This document shows, piece after piece, positions 53,660 to 62,217 of a DNA stretch of 64,000 nt. The notes beneath the pieces were generated by a model. The model did not search any database. It worked only from the letters and a program-made list of their open reading frames with translations, and was not told the origin of the DNA. This DNA comes from Rhodobacteraceae bacterium LNNU 3342 (GTDB taxonomy: Bacteria > Pseudomonadota > Alphaproteobacteria > Rhodobacterales > Rhodobacteraceae): the NCBI GenBank assembly GCA_008711135.1, contig VUAW01000007.1:84027-148026 (forward strand). The letters are read 5' to 3'. The translations under genes and the position numbers were made by a program. Position 1 is the first letter of the stretch, and each line of letters begins with the position of its first letter.

Positions 53660-54131
53660 ACACGCGCACCTCTGGCAACGAGGTCAGCGGCAGGTTCAAA
53701 AGCTGGAAGGCCGCAAGCGACATGCGCCCACCGGTATCGCTTGCCGGGATCAGATCGACATTGGCGCTTGCTCCATTGGCCGCCACGACACGGCCCGGCG
53801 TCGGCTGGGAAACAAGCGGAGTGCGCAGCCAGAAGCCCTGTTCCGCCGGGCTTCCAAGGGACACAACGGCGCGGCCCAGTTCCTGCCCGCCGGCAGCAGG
53901 TGCTGCCGCGGCGGCGCGTTGTTCCGCGGTGGTGGTGTCCAGCTGTGCGGCCGATTGGGCGGCGGCACCGGGACGGCGCACGGGCGCTGCCGCCGCGGCA
54001 GCGGGCTGCGGCGCAGCCTGCGGGACCGCGGCGGTGGGCGTGGCGGTCGTGTCGGCGCAGGCGGCAAGGGCAAAGGCGGCAGCCAGCGACAGGCCGAAGC
54101 GGAGGCGGGGGTGAGGAGCAGCTTGCGTCAT
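53649..54131 (-). CDS. Ala/Pro-rich lipoprotein of unknown function
   Basis: A 160-residue protein with a lipoprotein signal and lipobox LAAC (C25), followed by an Ala/Pro/Gln low-complexity region (28-85). A short globular part follows with LGSPAEQGFWLRTPLVS and ASANVDLIPASDTGGRMSLAAFQLLNLPL. I recognise no family with certainty; the second half could be a small OB or SPOR-like envelope domain. It is convergent with the AlkD-like gene and divergent from moaA. Confidence 0.65.
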   Translation of the reverse strand: MTQAAPHPRLRFGLSLAAAFALAACADTTATPTAAVPQAAPQPAAAAAAPVRRPGAAAQSAAQLDTTTAEQRAAAAAPAAGGQELGRAVVSLGSPAEQGFWLRTPLVSQPTPGRVVAANGASANVDLIPASDTGGRMSLAAFQLLNLPLTSLPEVRVFTR

Positions 54132-54215
54132 GCGCCAAGGATAGTGCGGCCCCTGCAGCTTTCAATATCCTGCGTGGTGCTTGCTCTTGTGCGCATCCGC
54201 ACATAGGTTGGCAGC

Positions 54216-55220
54216 ATGACAGCGCCGCTCATCGATCCCTTTGCCCGTGCCATCAGCTACCTGCGCGTCTCCGTGACGGATCGCTGCGACTTCCGCTGCG
54301 TCTATTGCATGTCGGAAAACATGACCTTCCTGCCCAAGAAGGAGCTTCTGACGCTGGAGGAGCTGGACAGGCTCTGTTCCACCTTCGTCGGCATGGGCGT
54401 GGAAAAGCTGCGCATCACCGGGGGCGAACCGCTGGTGCGGCGCGGTATCATGACCTTTTTCCGGGCGATGTCGCGGCATCTGGAATCAGGCGCACTGCGG
54501 GAACTGACGGTCACCACCAACGGGTCGCAGTTGCGCCGGTTCGCGGCGGAACTGGCCGATTGCGGCGTGCGGCGGATCAACGTGTCGCTGGATACGCTGG
54601 TGCCGGAAAAATTTGCAGCCATCACCCGCTGGGGGCGGCTGGATCAGGTGCTCGACGGGATCCGTGCCGCGCAAGAAGCAGGGCTGCGGGTCAAGATCAA
54701 CACCGTGGCGCTGAAGGGCTTCAACGAGGAGGAGCTTTTCGACCTCGCCGCCTGGTGCGCGCGCGAGGATATGGACCTGACCTTCATCGAGGTCATGCCC
54801 ATGGGCGACCTGGGGAACGAAGACCGGCTGGACCAGTACTGGCCGTTGCGGGACCTTCGGGCGCGTCTGGCGGAACGCTTTACACTCCTCGATCTTGCCG
54901 AACGGACAGGCGGCCCGGCCCGCTATGTGCGGATCGAGGAAACGGGGCAGAAGATCGGGTTCATTACCCCCCTCACCCATAACTTCTGCGAAAGCTGCAA
55001 TCGCGTGCGTCTGACCTGCACCGGCGAACTGTACATGTGTCTGGGGCAAGAGGATGTGGCCGACCTGCGGGCGCCCCTGCGTGCCTCTGCCGATGACGCG
55101 GCGCTGGAGGGCGCGATCCGGGCCGCAATCGCGCGCAAGCCCAAGGGGCATGACTTCGACTATTCCCGGCAGGTCGTCGCCGGCAAGATGTCCCGCCACA
55201 TGAGCCACACCGGCGGCTGA
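54216..55220 (+). CDS. moaA: GTP 3',8-cyclase MoaA
   Basis: Radical-SAM enzyme that opens molybdenum cofactor synthesis from GTP. The 334-residue protein has the radical-SAM cluster C24-x3-C28-x2-C31, the GGEPLVR motif, a second cluster site C-x2-C...C near residues 258-275 ([12 protein letters not shown]) and the C-terminal GG dipeptide required for activity. It stands as a single gene here; other moa/moe genes are not in the window. Confidence 0.96.
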   Translation: MTAPLIDPFARAISYLRVSVTDRCDFRCVYCMSENMTFLPKKELLTLEELDRLCSTFVGMGVEKLRITGGEPLVRRGIMTFFRAMSRHLESGALRELTVTTNGSQLRRFAAELADCGVRRINVSLDTLVPEKFAAITRWGRLDQVLDGIRAAQEAGLRVKINTVALKGFNEEELFDLAAWCAREDMDLTFIEVMPMGDLGNEDRLDQYWPLRDLRARLAERFTLLDLAERTGGPARYVRIEETGQKIGFITPLTHNFCESCNRVRLTCTGELYMCLGQEDVADLRAPLRASADDAALEGAIRAAIARKPKGHDFDYSRQVVAGKMSRHMSHTGG

Positions 55221-55222
55221 CC

Positions 55223-55741
55223 CTAAGGCCGGTTCCGCGCATCCACGAGATCGGACAGGATCGCCTGCATCCGCGTGATCGCCTCTTGCATCTGCGGGAC
55301 AAGGGTTTCGTCATCCCGCCGTTTTTGCAGCAATCGCAACCCGCCTGCCAGCGCCGCTAGTGGATTTCGAAGATCATGCGCAAGCTGCGCAAGACGGTCT
55401 GGTGGCGGGCCGGGACGGTTTTGTTCGATCGTAAGGGCGAACAGCCGGGCAAACTGGTCCAGCGTCGAGGCTTCGATCGCATCGATGACGCAAAGCTTGC
55501 CAAAGGCCGTGCCGTCCTGGCACAGGATCGGGGTCAAGCGGGCGCGGGATAGCAGCGCCTCCGGCATCGGCTGCCCCGGGCGCAGGCTATCGTCCCCGTG
55601 GATGGACCACACCACCCAGTCGTCCCCCGCTTGCTGCAAAATGGCCACAAGCGGCGCACCAGCCATCCGCGCGCAGACTGAAAGCAGGAAGGCAACCTGC
55701 GATAGCCCTTCGGGATCGAAAGGAGGCAGCCGCCGGTTCAT
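55223..55741 (-). CDS. GAF plus histidine-phosphotransfer (HisKA-like) protein lacking a kinase ATPase domain
   Basis: A 172-residue protein. Residues 10-110 resemble a GAF sensor (LVAILQQAGDDWVVWSIHGD; FGKLCVIDA). Residues 117-165 form a HisKA-like dimerisation helix pair with the H-box AHDLRNPLAALAGG (H122). The chain ends there with no HATPase domain. It could be a phosphotransfer protein or dimerisation partner, or a truncated kinase. The start MNRRLPPF at 55741 gives the best N-terminus. The SMR exporter gene lies 16 bp upstream. Confidence 0.65.
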   Translation of the reverse strand: MNRRLPPFDPEGLSQVAFLLSVCARMAGAPLVAILQQAGDDWVVWSIHGDDSLRPGQPMPEALLSRARLTPILCQDGTAFGKLCVIDAIEASTLDQFARLFALTIEQNRPGPPPDRLAQLAHDLRNPLAALAGGLRLLQKRRDDETLVPQMQEAITRMQAILSDLVDARNRP

Positions 55742-55757
55742 TGCAGGTCCCGCTTGG

Positions 55758-56072
55758 TTATGTGGCAAGCTTCAGCCCCAACAGCCCGGCGACGATCAGC
55801 CCGATCGAGGCAAGCCGCGCTACCGTGGCAGGATCGCCGAACAGAAAGATGCCCGCCGCCGCCGTTCCGACAGCCCCGACGCCCGTCCAGATGGCATAGG
55901 CCGTTCCCAGCGGCAGGTCGCGCATGGCGAAGCCCAGAAGGACAAGGCTGACGGCCATTGCCGCCACGGTGAGGATGCTGGGCAACGGGCGGCTGAACCC
56001 CTCGGTGTATTTGAGCCCGACGGCCCAGCCGATCTCGAACAGACCGGCGATGAACAGGATGATCCAAGGCAT
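55758..56072 (-). CDS. sugE: SMR-family guanidinium exporter (Gdx/SugE type)
   Basis: A 104-residue small multidrug resistance protein with four membrane helices. The essential glutamate is E13 ([15 protein letters not shown]), and the SugE/Gdx helix [14 protein letters not shown] is present. This subtype exports guanidinium in characterised cases. The gene is directly preceded by two ACGA-loop hairpins of a guanidine-II riboswitch, which strengthens the substrate call. The Shine-Dalgarno AGAGG lies five bases from the ATG. Confidence 0.93.
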   Translation of the reverse strand: MPWIILFIAGLFEIGWAVGLKYTEGFSRPLPSILTVAAMAVSLVLLGFAMRDLPLGTAYAIWTGVGAVGTAAAGIFLFGDPATVARLASIGLIVAGLLGLKLAT

Positions 56073-56089
56073 GACGACCTCTGGTTAGT

Positions 56090-56133
56090 GCGGGTCGTCC
56101 CGCTGATGGTCCAGGGCCACGGGTCGTCCCGGG
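56090..56133 (-). promoter_or_regulatory. Guanidine-II (mini-ykkC) riboswitch
   Basis: On the transcript strand two short hairpins carry the class-defining ACGA loop. P1 is CGGG-ACGA-CCCG (56120-56131), and P2 is GCGGG-ACGA-CCCGC (56090-56103). A 16-nt linker separates them, and the Shine-Dalgarno of the SMR gene begins 7 nt after P2. This is the published architecture for guanidine-II: each loop binds one guanidinium, and ligand binding exposes the ribosome site. Placement before a Gdx/SugE gene is the commonest context. Confidence 0.9.
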
Positions 56134-56235
56134 CGCCTGTAACATGGCACGGCGGCATCGTGGGTCAAGGGGCGCTTGCGACCTGCCCCACCCCGGTCTA
56201 GAAGGCGCCAACCCCCGAACCTCAGGAGTTTCGTG

Positions 56236-57543
56236 ATGATCCCCCGCTATTCCCGCCCCGAGATGGTCGCCGTCTGGTCGCCCGAGACCCGCTTCCGTAT
56301 CTGGTTCGAGATCGAAGCACATGCCTGCGACGCAATGGCGGATATTGGGGTGATCCCGCGGGAAAACGCGCAGGCCGTCTGGCGCGCCAAGGACGCCGAA
56401 TTCGACGTCGCCCGCATCGACGAGATCGAGGCCGTGACCAAGCACGACGTCATCGCCTTCCTGACCCACCTGGGCGAGATCGTCGGCCCGGATGAAGCAC
56501 GCTTCGTCCACCAGGGCATGACCAGTTCCGACGTGCTGGACACCTGCTTCAACATCCAGCTGGTGCGCGCCGCTGACATCCTGCTGGCCGACATGGACAA
56601 GCTGCTGGCCGCGCTGAAGCGCCGCGCGTTCGAACACAAGGACACGATCCGCATCGGCCGCAGCCACGGGATCCATGCAGAGCCCACGACCATGGGCCTG
56701 ACCTTCGCGCGCTTCTACGCCGAGATGGACCGCAACCGCCGCCGCCTGCAGGCTGCCCGCGCCGAAATCGCGACCGGCGCGATTTCAGGCGCCGTCGGCA
56801 CCTTTGCCAACATCGACCCGCGGGTCGAGGAATATGTCTGCGAGAAGCTGGGGCTGGAGCCCGAACCGATCTCCACCCAAGTGATCCCGCGCGACCGTCA
56901 CGCTGCGTTCTTCACGGCGCTTGGGGTGGTTGCCTCGTCGATCGAGAACGTCGCGACCGAGATCCGCCACATGCAGCGGACCGAGGTGCTGGAGGCCGAG
57001 GAGTTCTTCTCCAAGGGTCAGAAGGGGTCGAGCGCGATGCCCCACAAGCGGAACCCGGTACTGACGGAAAACCTGACCGGCCTCGCGCGGCTGGTGCGGT
57101 CGATGGCAATCCCGGCGATGGAGAACGTGGCCCTGTGGCACGAGCGGGATATCTCCCATTCCTCGGTGGAGCGTAACATCGGCCCCGATGCGACCGTGAC
57201 CTTGGACTTCGCGCTGGCGCGGCTGACGGGGGTGATCGAGAACCTCGTCGTCTACCCGGACAACATGCTGAAGAACCTCAACAAGTTCCGCGGCCTTGTG
57301 CATTCGCAGCGGGTGCTGCTGGCCCTGACCCAAAAGGGCGTGAGCCGCGAGGACAGCTATCGCCTGGTGCAGCGCAACGCGATGAAGGTCTGGGAACAGG
57401 ACGCCGACTTCATGACCGAACTCAAGGCCGACCCCCAGGTCCGCGCCGCGCTGAGCGAGGCCGAGATCGAGGAAAAGTTCGACCTTGGCTATCACACCAA
57501 GCACGTGGACACGATCTTTGCCCGCGTGTTCGGCGAAAACTGA
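56236..57543 (+). CDS. purB: Adenylosuccinate lyase
   Basis: PurB acts twice in purine synthesis (SAICAR to AICAR and adenylosuccinate to AMP). The 435-residue protein has the superfamily signature GSSAMPHKRNP (near residues 263-273), the RSHGIHAEPTT region and HERDISHSSVERN. It starts MIPRYSRPEM at 56236, with AGGAG upstream. A short inverted repeat (AACCCT / AGGGTT, 57553-57570) follows the stop. Confidence 0.97.
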   Translation: MIPRYSRPEMVAVWSPETRFRIWFEIEAHACDAMADIGVIPRENAQAVWRAKDAEFDVARIDEIEAVTKHDVIAFLTHLGEIVGPDEARFVHQGMTSSDVLDTCFNIQLVRAADILLADMDKLLAALKRRAFEHKDTIRIGRSHGIHAEPTTMGLTFARFYAEMDRNRRRLQAARAEIATGAISGAVGTFANIDPRVEEYVCEKLGLEPEPISTQVIPRDRHAAFFTALGVVASSIENVATEIRHMQRTEVLEAEEFFSKGQKGSSAMPHKRNPVLTENLTGLARLVRSMAIPAMENVALWHERDISHSSVERNIGPDATVTLDFALARLTGVIENLVVYPDNMLKNLNKFRGLVHSQRVLLALTQKGVSREDSYRLVQRNAMKVWEQDADFMTELKADPQVRAALSEAEIEEKFDLGYHTKHVDTIFARVFGEN

Positions 57544-57608
57544 GCCGCCGCTAACCCTGCCTTAAGGGTTCCATGACAACCTGCCTTCGTTCAAGGACGG
57601 AGGTGCGG

Positions 57609-58697
57609 GTGTCGACTGCGGTAGCATTGGGACGGCTGGGACTCGGTGGCCAGCCGATCGCGCAGGGCGAACTTGTGGAAGAACTGCGGCCGCGAAGGAT
57701 GCCCCCGCGGCTGACCCGACGGCAAAAGGCGGCCGTGATCGTTCGCCTGCTGCTTGCCGAGGGGGTGCCGCTGTCGCTGGAAACCCTGCCCGACGACCTG
57801 CAGGCCGACCTGACGCAGGAACTTACGGGCCTGCGTCTTGTGGATCGCGAGACGCTGGTCAGCGTGATCGAGGAATTCGCCGGGGAGCTTGAGGCCGTCG
57901 GACTGTCCTTCCCCAACGGCATCGACGGGGCGTTGTCGCTGCTGAACGGGCACATCAGCACCGGCGCGGCGAACCGGCTGCGCCGGATGGCCGCCGCCGC
58001 CGGGGAAGGCGATGCCTGGAGCCGGATCATCGCACGCGAAAACAAGGAACTTCTGACGCTGCTTGAACAGGAGAGCGTCGAGGTCGGTGCAGTCCTTCTT
58101 TCCAAGCTTGGTGTCACCAAGGCGGCTGAACTGCTTGGCAAACTGCCGGGGGACAAGGCCCGCCGCATCGCCTATGCGGTATCGCTGACCGAAGATGTCG
58201 ATCCGGAAACCGTGCGGCGCATTGGCCTGTCGCTGGCGTCGCAGCTGGAAGCGCGACCGCCGCGGGCCTTTCCGAAACCGCCTGTTGAACGGGTTGGCGC
58301 CATCCTCAACTTCGCCCCGGATGAGAAGCGCGAAGAGGTGCTGGAAGGCTTGCGCGAAACCGACGCCGACTTCGCGGAGCGGGTGCGTCGCGCGATCTTC
58401 ACCTTCCGCAACATTCCTGAACGGGTGGAGGCGCGCGATATCGCCAAGATCACGAGGGCGATGGAACAGCGCGTTCTGGTTCTGGCGTTGGGCAGCGCCC
58501 AGGGTGACGACCAGATCGTCGCGGATTTCATCCTCGACAACATGTCACAGCGGATGGCAGCCGCCCTGCGCGAAGAGGCGGCGAACCTGCCCCGCTATCG
58601 GGAAAAAGACGCCGAGGCCGCTCGCGCGGCGGTGATCGAGGCCATCCGCAATCTTGAGGCCGATGGCGAACTGACCCTGATCACGCCCGAAGACTGA
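57609..58697 (+). CDS. FliG-like flagellar motor switch protein, standing alone
   Basis: A 362-residue protein with the FliG architecture. The N-terminal domain has RLTRRQKAAVIVRLLL, the middle domain VGAVLLSKLGVTKAAELLGKLP, and the C-terminal domain FRNIPERVEARDIAKITRAM and DNMSQRMAAALREEA. No other flagellar gene is near. The start is probably the GTG at 57609 with GGAGG before it; an ATG at 57573 is possible. Whether it still serves a motor cannot be told here. It is 65 bp after purB. Confidence 0.8.
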   Translation: MSTAVALGRLGLGGQPIAQGELVEELRPRRMPPRLTRRQKAAVIVRLLLAEGVPLSLETLPDDLQADLTQELTGLRLVDRETLVSVIEEFAGELEAVGLSFPNGIDGALSLLNGHISTGAANRLRRMAAAAGEGDAWSRIIARENKELLTLLEQESVEVGAVLLSKLGVTKAAELLGKLPGDKARRIAYAVSLTEDVDPETVRRIGLSLASQLEARPPRAFPKPPVERVGAILNFAPDEKREEVLEGLRETDADFAERVRRAIFTFRNIPERVEARDIAKITRAMEQRVLVLALGSAQGDDQIVADFILDNMSQRMAAALREEAANLPRYREKDAEAARAAVIEAIRNLEADGELTLITPED

Positions 58698-58703
58698 CGC
58701 GCC

Positions 58704-59684
58704 TCAGGCCGCGTCGGTACATTCCGTGGCCTGCTGCAAGAGCTTGTTGGTATGCGCAATCGCCTCACGCTCCCGCTCGCCAACGGCAGGAATGGCGCGA
58801 AGGCGGGCAATGCCTTCAGTGACCGCTTCCTCGAACCGCAGGATCGAGGTGTCCTGTTCATCGTTCAGGTTCATGCGGAGGTAGAACTCGTCCGTGTGGC
58901 GGGTGTTGCGTCCGCCTTCGGCCTTCCACCCGCGCCCCCGTGCCCGTTTCAGTGCGAAGTATTCCGGGGTACGGACCGAATAATGATTGATCTGCGCCAG
59001 ATCCCAGCCCATGTCCTCTTCGCCGATGCGCGAGTTCATGGCGAAATCCTCACCCCGGAACCAGCGGCGATGAAAGCGCCCCTTGCGGAACAGAGTTTCG
59101 CCCTTGGCATTCAGGAAATCGCGGTGCTTCAACTGGTCCGGCACCAGCAGCGGGCGATGGATGCCCATCTGCGCCAGCCCCGCGACCGCTGGGGTCATCC
59201 GGAAGAAGGTCTTCGCCTCCCGGTTTTCTTCCGCGCTGAATGCCGATGCCCAGGAGAAACGTTCGCTGATAAAGCGCCCCTCGAACCTCGCCTCATGGCC
59301 GTCACCGAACAATCGCCACGGGATAAGAACGCCGTGCCGATCGCCCACGGCGGCGATCAGGTCATCGACCCTGCCCTCGCCCACCTTGATGTTGAGGAAT
59401 TCGTCGGCGTCGATCCAGATAACCCAGTCACCCTGCTGAAGCAAGTTCGCTTCATTCGCCAGGCGGGCGGCATTGCCCTGTGCGGAACTTCCCGGCGCAA
59501 GCTCCTGCTGAATATGAGTAATCTCGCCCGCCTCGGCCAGCGCATCAAGCAGCTCTGTCGTGCCATCGTCCGAATTGTTGGAAAAAACCACGATGGCGTC
59601 AAAACCGATTGCCTTGTGATAGGCCAGCCACTCCAGAATAAAAGGGGCTTCGTTTTTCATGGCGCTAAAAAGCACTTTGCGCAT
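58704..59684 (-). CDS. Family 2-type glycosyltransferase
   Basis: A 326-residue protein of the glycosyltransferase 2-like type that begins RKVLFSAMKNEAPFILEWLAYHKAIGF. The DxD motif lies in WIDADEFLN, and FSNNSDDGTTELLD follows the second strand. The C-terminal half has many His/Arg/Trp residues (HRRWFRGEDFAMN). The likely target is a surface glycan. The start MRKVLF at 59684 is preferred to a longer upstream reading. It is convergent with the FliG-like gene. Confidence 0.8.
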   Translation of the reverse strand: MRKVLFSAMKNEAPFILEWLAYHKAIGFDAIVVFSNNSDDGTTELLDALAEAGEITHIQQELAPGSSAQGNAARLANEANLLQQGDWVIWIDADEFLNIKVGEGRVDDLIAAVGDRHGVLIPWRLFGDGHEARFEGRFISERFSWASAFSAEENREAKTFFRMTPAVAGLAQMGIHRPLLVPDQLKHRDFLNAKGETLFRKGRFHRRWFRGEDFAMNSRIGEEDMGWDLAQINHYSVRTPEYFALKRARGRGWKAEGGRNTRHTDEFYLRMNLNDEQDTSILRFEEAVTEGIARLRAIPAVGEREREAIAHTNKLLQQATECTDAA

Positions 59685-60039
59685 CAACACGCTCCGATAA
59701 ACTCTTAAAAAGGGATCAACTGCGGCGAAAGTTGCACATACGGGGCAAACAGTCAAAAAGTATCCGCCGCCCCCGCAGGCAGGACCCGCGCTACGGGGCT
59801 TGAAAGTGCCCACCGGTTCAAGGTCCGGCAGTTGAATACAGAAGCAGGCAGTCTCGGCGCCGACCGTCCTTCATGACGCGGAACGGCAGCGTCTGACGTC
59901 AGGATCCCGGAAAAACTGTTGATTTGCCAGCACATGGGCCCTAGGCTGAGTAAAAATACAGGTATCCCGCTGGTGTGCGGCCTTCGGTTCCAGCGGCGGA
60001 AACCGCGCGTAGCGGCACTGAATGACAACAGGGAAAATC
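59685..60039. other. Intergenic region between glycosyltransferase and proV-like genes
   Basis: This 355-bp gap holds no ORF I would defend. On the plus strand TTGATT (59919-59924) and TAGGCT (59942-59947), 17 bp apart, are a weak promoter candidate for the transporter genes. Several short GC-rich repeats occur, but no clear terminator or riboswitch. Confidence 0.4.
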
Positions 60040-61272
60040 ATGCATCCGAAATTGTCCGTGCGACATCTGTTCAAGATCTTTGGTGCAAGATCTGAAGAGG
60101 CGCTGGAACGGCTGGCACAAGGACAAAGCAAGGAAGAGATCCTGCGCGAGACCGGTGCGGCAGTCGGCGTGCAGGACGCGAATTTCGAGGTGGCGGAGGG
60201 TGAGATCTTCGTCGTCATGGGCCTGTCGGGATCGGGCAAATCCACCCTCGTCCGGATGCTCAACGGGCTGATCCCGCCGACATCCGGTAAAATCTGCATC
60301 GACGGCGAGGACGTGGCAAGCTGCGGCGCAGCACGGCTTCAGGCGATCCGCCGTGAAAAGATTGCGATGGTGTTTCAGCATTTCGCACTGTTCCCCCACT
60401 GGACCATCGCGGAAAACGTGGCCTACGGGCTCAAGATCAAGGGCATTCCCGCCGCCGAACGCCGCGCCAAGGCGCTGGAGACGCTTGACCAGGTGGGACT
60501 GCGTCCCTGGGCCGATGCCCGGCCGCCGCAGCTTTCTGGTGGGATGCAGCAGCGGGTCGGGCTTGCGCGGGCGCTGGCCACCGGGCCGCAGGTGCTGCTG
60601 ATGGACGAACCCTTCGGCGCGCTTGACCCGCTTATCCGGCGCGAAATGCAGGACGAACTTGTCACCCTGCAAAAGACGCTGAAGAAGACCATCGTCTTCA
60701 TCACCCATGACCTCAACGAGGCGCTGCTTCTGGGCAACCGCATCGCCATCATGCGCGACGGCCGGTTCGTGCAGGTCGGTGCGCCGCAGGATATCGTGGG
60801 CCATCCCGCCGATGATTACGTGTCCGCCTTCGTGGGCGACATCGACCGGGGCCGCGTTTTCCGCGCCGGTGACATCGCTCGGCCGCCGCAGTCGGTTCAG
60901 GTGGATGCCAGCCACGCCGATGTTCTTGACTTCATGATGCGCTCTGGCCGGACAGCGGTCTATGCGCTGGACAACGGGCGCATCGCCGGCGTCCTTTGTC
61001 ATGAAGATCTGGTCGGGACGACGGTAGCGATCCGCGACCACCTGAAGCCCTTTGCCCGCACCCGCCCCGAGGTGAAGCTGCACGAGCTTTATCCCCTGGC
61101 CGCCCGTGGGCTTCCCATCGCGGTCGTCGATGACAACGACACCCTGTCCGGCGTGGTGGAGCTTGACGATCTTTTCGCCTGCCTTGCCGGCACGGATAGC
61201 CGCCCTGCCCCGGCGCATCCGCCCGTCACGGCGCACCAACAGACGGAGCGTCTTGATGCTCAGCCCGGCTGA
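60040..61272 (+). CDS. proV: Glycine betaine/proline ABC transporter ATP-binding protein (ProV-type)
   Basis: A 410-residue ATPase of the quaternary-amine uptake family: Walker A GLSGSGKST, Q-loop VFQHFALFPH, signature LSGGMQQR, Walker B LLMDEPFGALDP, and a C-terminal CBS-domain pair (about residues 280-395) that senses ionic strength in OpuA-type systems. The ATG at 60040 has AGGGAA upstream; an ATG at 60022 is in frame. It overlaps the permease gene by 17 bp. Confidence 0.9.
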   Translation: MHPKLSVRHLFKIFGARSEEALERLAQGQSKEEILRETGAAVGVQDANFEVAEGEIFVVMGLSGSGKSTLVRMLNGLIPPTSGKICIDGEDVASCGAARLQAIRREKIAMVFQHFALFPHWTIAENVAYGLKIKGIPAAERRAKALETLDQVGLRPWADARPPQLSGGMQQRVGLARALATGPQVLLMDEPFGALDPLIRREMQDELVTLQKTLKKTIVFITHDLNEALLLGNRIAIMRDGRFVQVGAPQDIVGHPADDYVSAFVGDIDRGRVFRAGDIARPPQSVQVDASHADVLDFMMRSGRTAVYALDNGRIAGVLCHEDLVGTTVAIRDHLKPFARTRPEVKLHELYPLAARGLPIAVVDDNDTLSGVVELDDLFACLAGTDSRPAPAHPPVTAHQQTERLDAQPG

Positions 61273-62179
61273 CCTTGTCACCATTCCCTTAGACGACTGG
61301 ATGAACGCATTTGTCCGGGGCTGGCTAGTGCCGAACTTCCGGCCCTTCTTCCGTGCGGCGCAGGTCCCTGTTTCCAACGTGCTGAACACGCTGAACGCCT
61401 TCCTGCTGTGGGTGCCGATGCTGGTCACCACGGCCGCCTTTACGCTCGCCGCGCTCCGCTGGGCGGGGGTGGGCACGGCGATCTTCACGCTGCTGGGCTT
61501 CGCCTTCATCGACATGATCGGCTACTGGCCCGAAACGATGACTACGCTGGCCATGATCGTGACCTCGGTCCTGTTCTGCGCGCTCATCGGTGTGCCGCTG
61601 GGCATCTTCGCCGCGCGCAGTGATACCGCGTGGAAGATCACGCGGCCCGTGCTCGACATCATGCAGACGATCCCGTCGTTCGTTTACCTCGTGCCCATCG
61701 TGATGCTGTTCGGCGTGGGAATGACGCCGGGCATCATCGCGACGATCATCTTTGCCATCCCGCCGATCGTGCGGTTGACGAACCTTGGCATCCGCGGCGT
61801 GCGTCATGACCTGATCGAGGCCGCGCAGTCCTTCGGGTCCACCCGCTGGCAGATGCTGTGGGACCTGCAACTGCCCATGGCGATGAGGACCATCCTTGCG
61901 GGGCTGAACCAGACGCTGATGCTGGCGCTGTCGATGGTGGTGATCGCGGCGCTGATCGGAGCCGGCGGGTTAGGACTGGTGGTGAACACCGGGCTTGGCC
62001 GGCTGAACGTGGGCGAGGCGACATCGGGCGGCGTCGGCATCGTCATCTTGGCCATCGTCCTTGACCGGATTACGCAGGGGATGGGCGAAAAGGGTCTGGG
62101 GGTCGGGCCGTCGCTTGCCCGCCTTCTTGGCGGCGTCTTCCGTACGCGACCGCTTCCAGACCAGAAAACACCGGGCTGA
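61256..62179 (+). CDS. proW: Glycine betaine/proline ABC transporter permease (ProW-type)
   Basis: A 307-residue permease with about six membrane helices. The inner-membrane coupling motif reads EAAQSFGSTRWQMLWDLQLPMA, the EAA loop that docks on the ATPase. It starts MLSPADLVTIPLDDW, with GGAG upstream, inside the last 17 bp of the ATPase gene. The binding-protein gene follows 38 bp later. Confidence 0.92.
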   Translation: MLSPADLVTIPLDDWMNAFVRGWLVPNFRPFFRAAQVPVSNVLNTLNAFLLWVPMLVTTAAFTLAALRWAGVGTAIFTLLGFAFIDMIGYWPETMTTLAMIVTSVLFCALIGVPLGIFAARSDTAWKITRPVLDIMQTIPSFVYLVPIVMLFGVGMTPGIIATIIFAIPPIVRLTNLGIRGVRHDLIEAAQSFGSTRWQMLWDLQLPMAMRTILAGLNQTLMLALSMVVIAALIGAGGLGLVVNTGLGRLNVGEATSGGVGIVILAIVLDRITQGMGEKGLGVGPSLARLLGGVFRTRPLPDQKTPG

Positions 62180-62217
62180 AACCCGGGGCAACATTCATAA
62201 ACCACAGGGAGATTATC

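Noticed and set aside
59941..61515. 524-codon open frame opposite the proV-type gene
   Set aside because: Shadow of the ABC ATPase; its His/Gln/Arg-rich sequence shows no domain.
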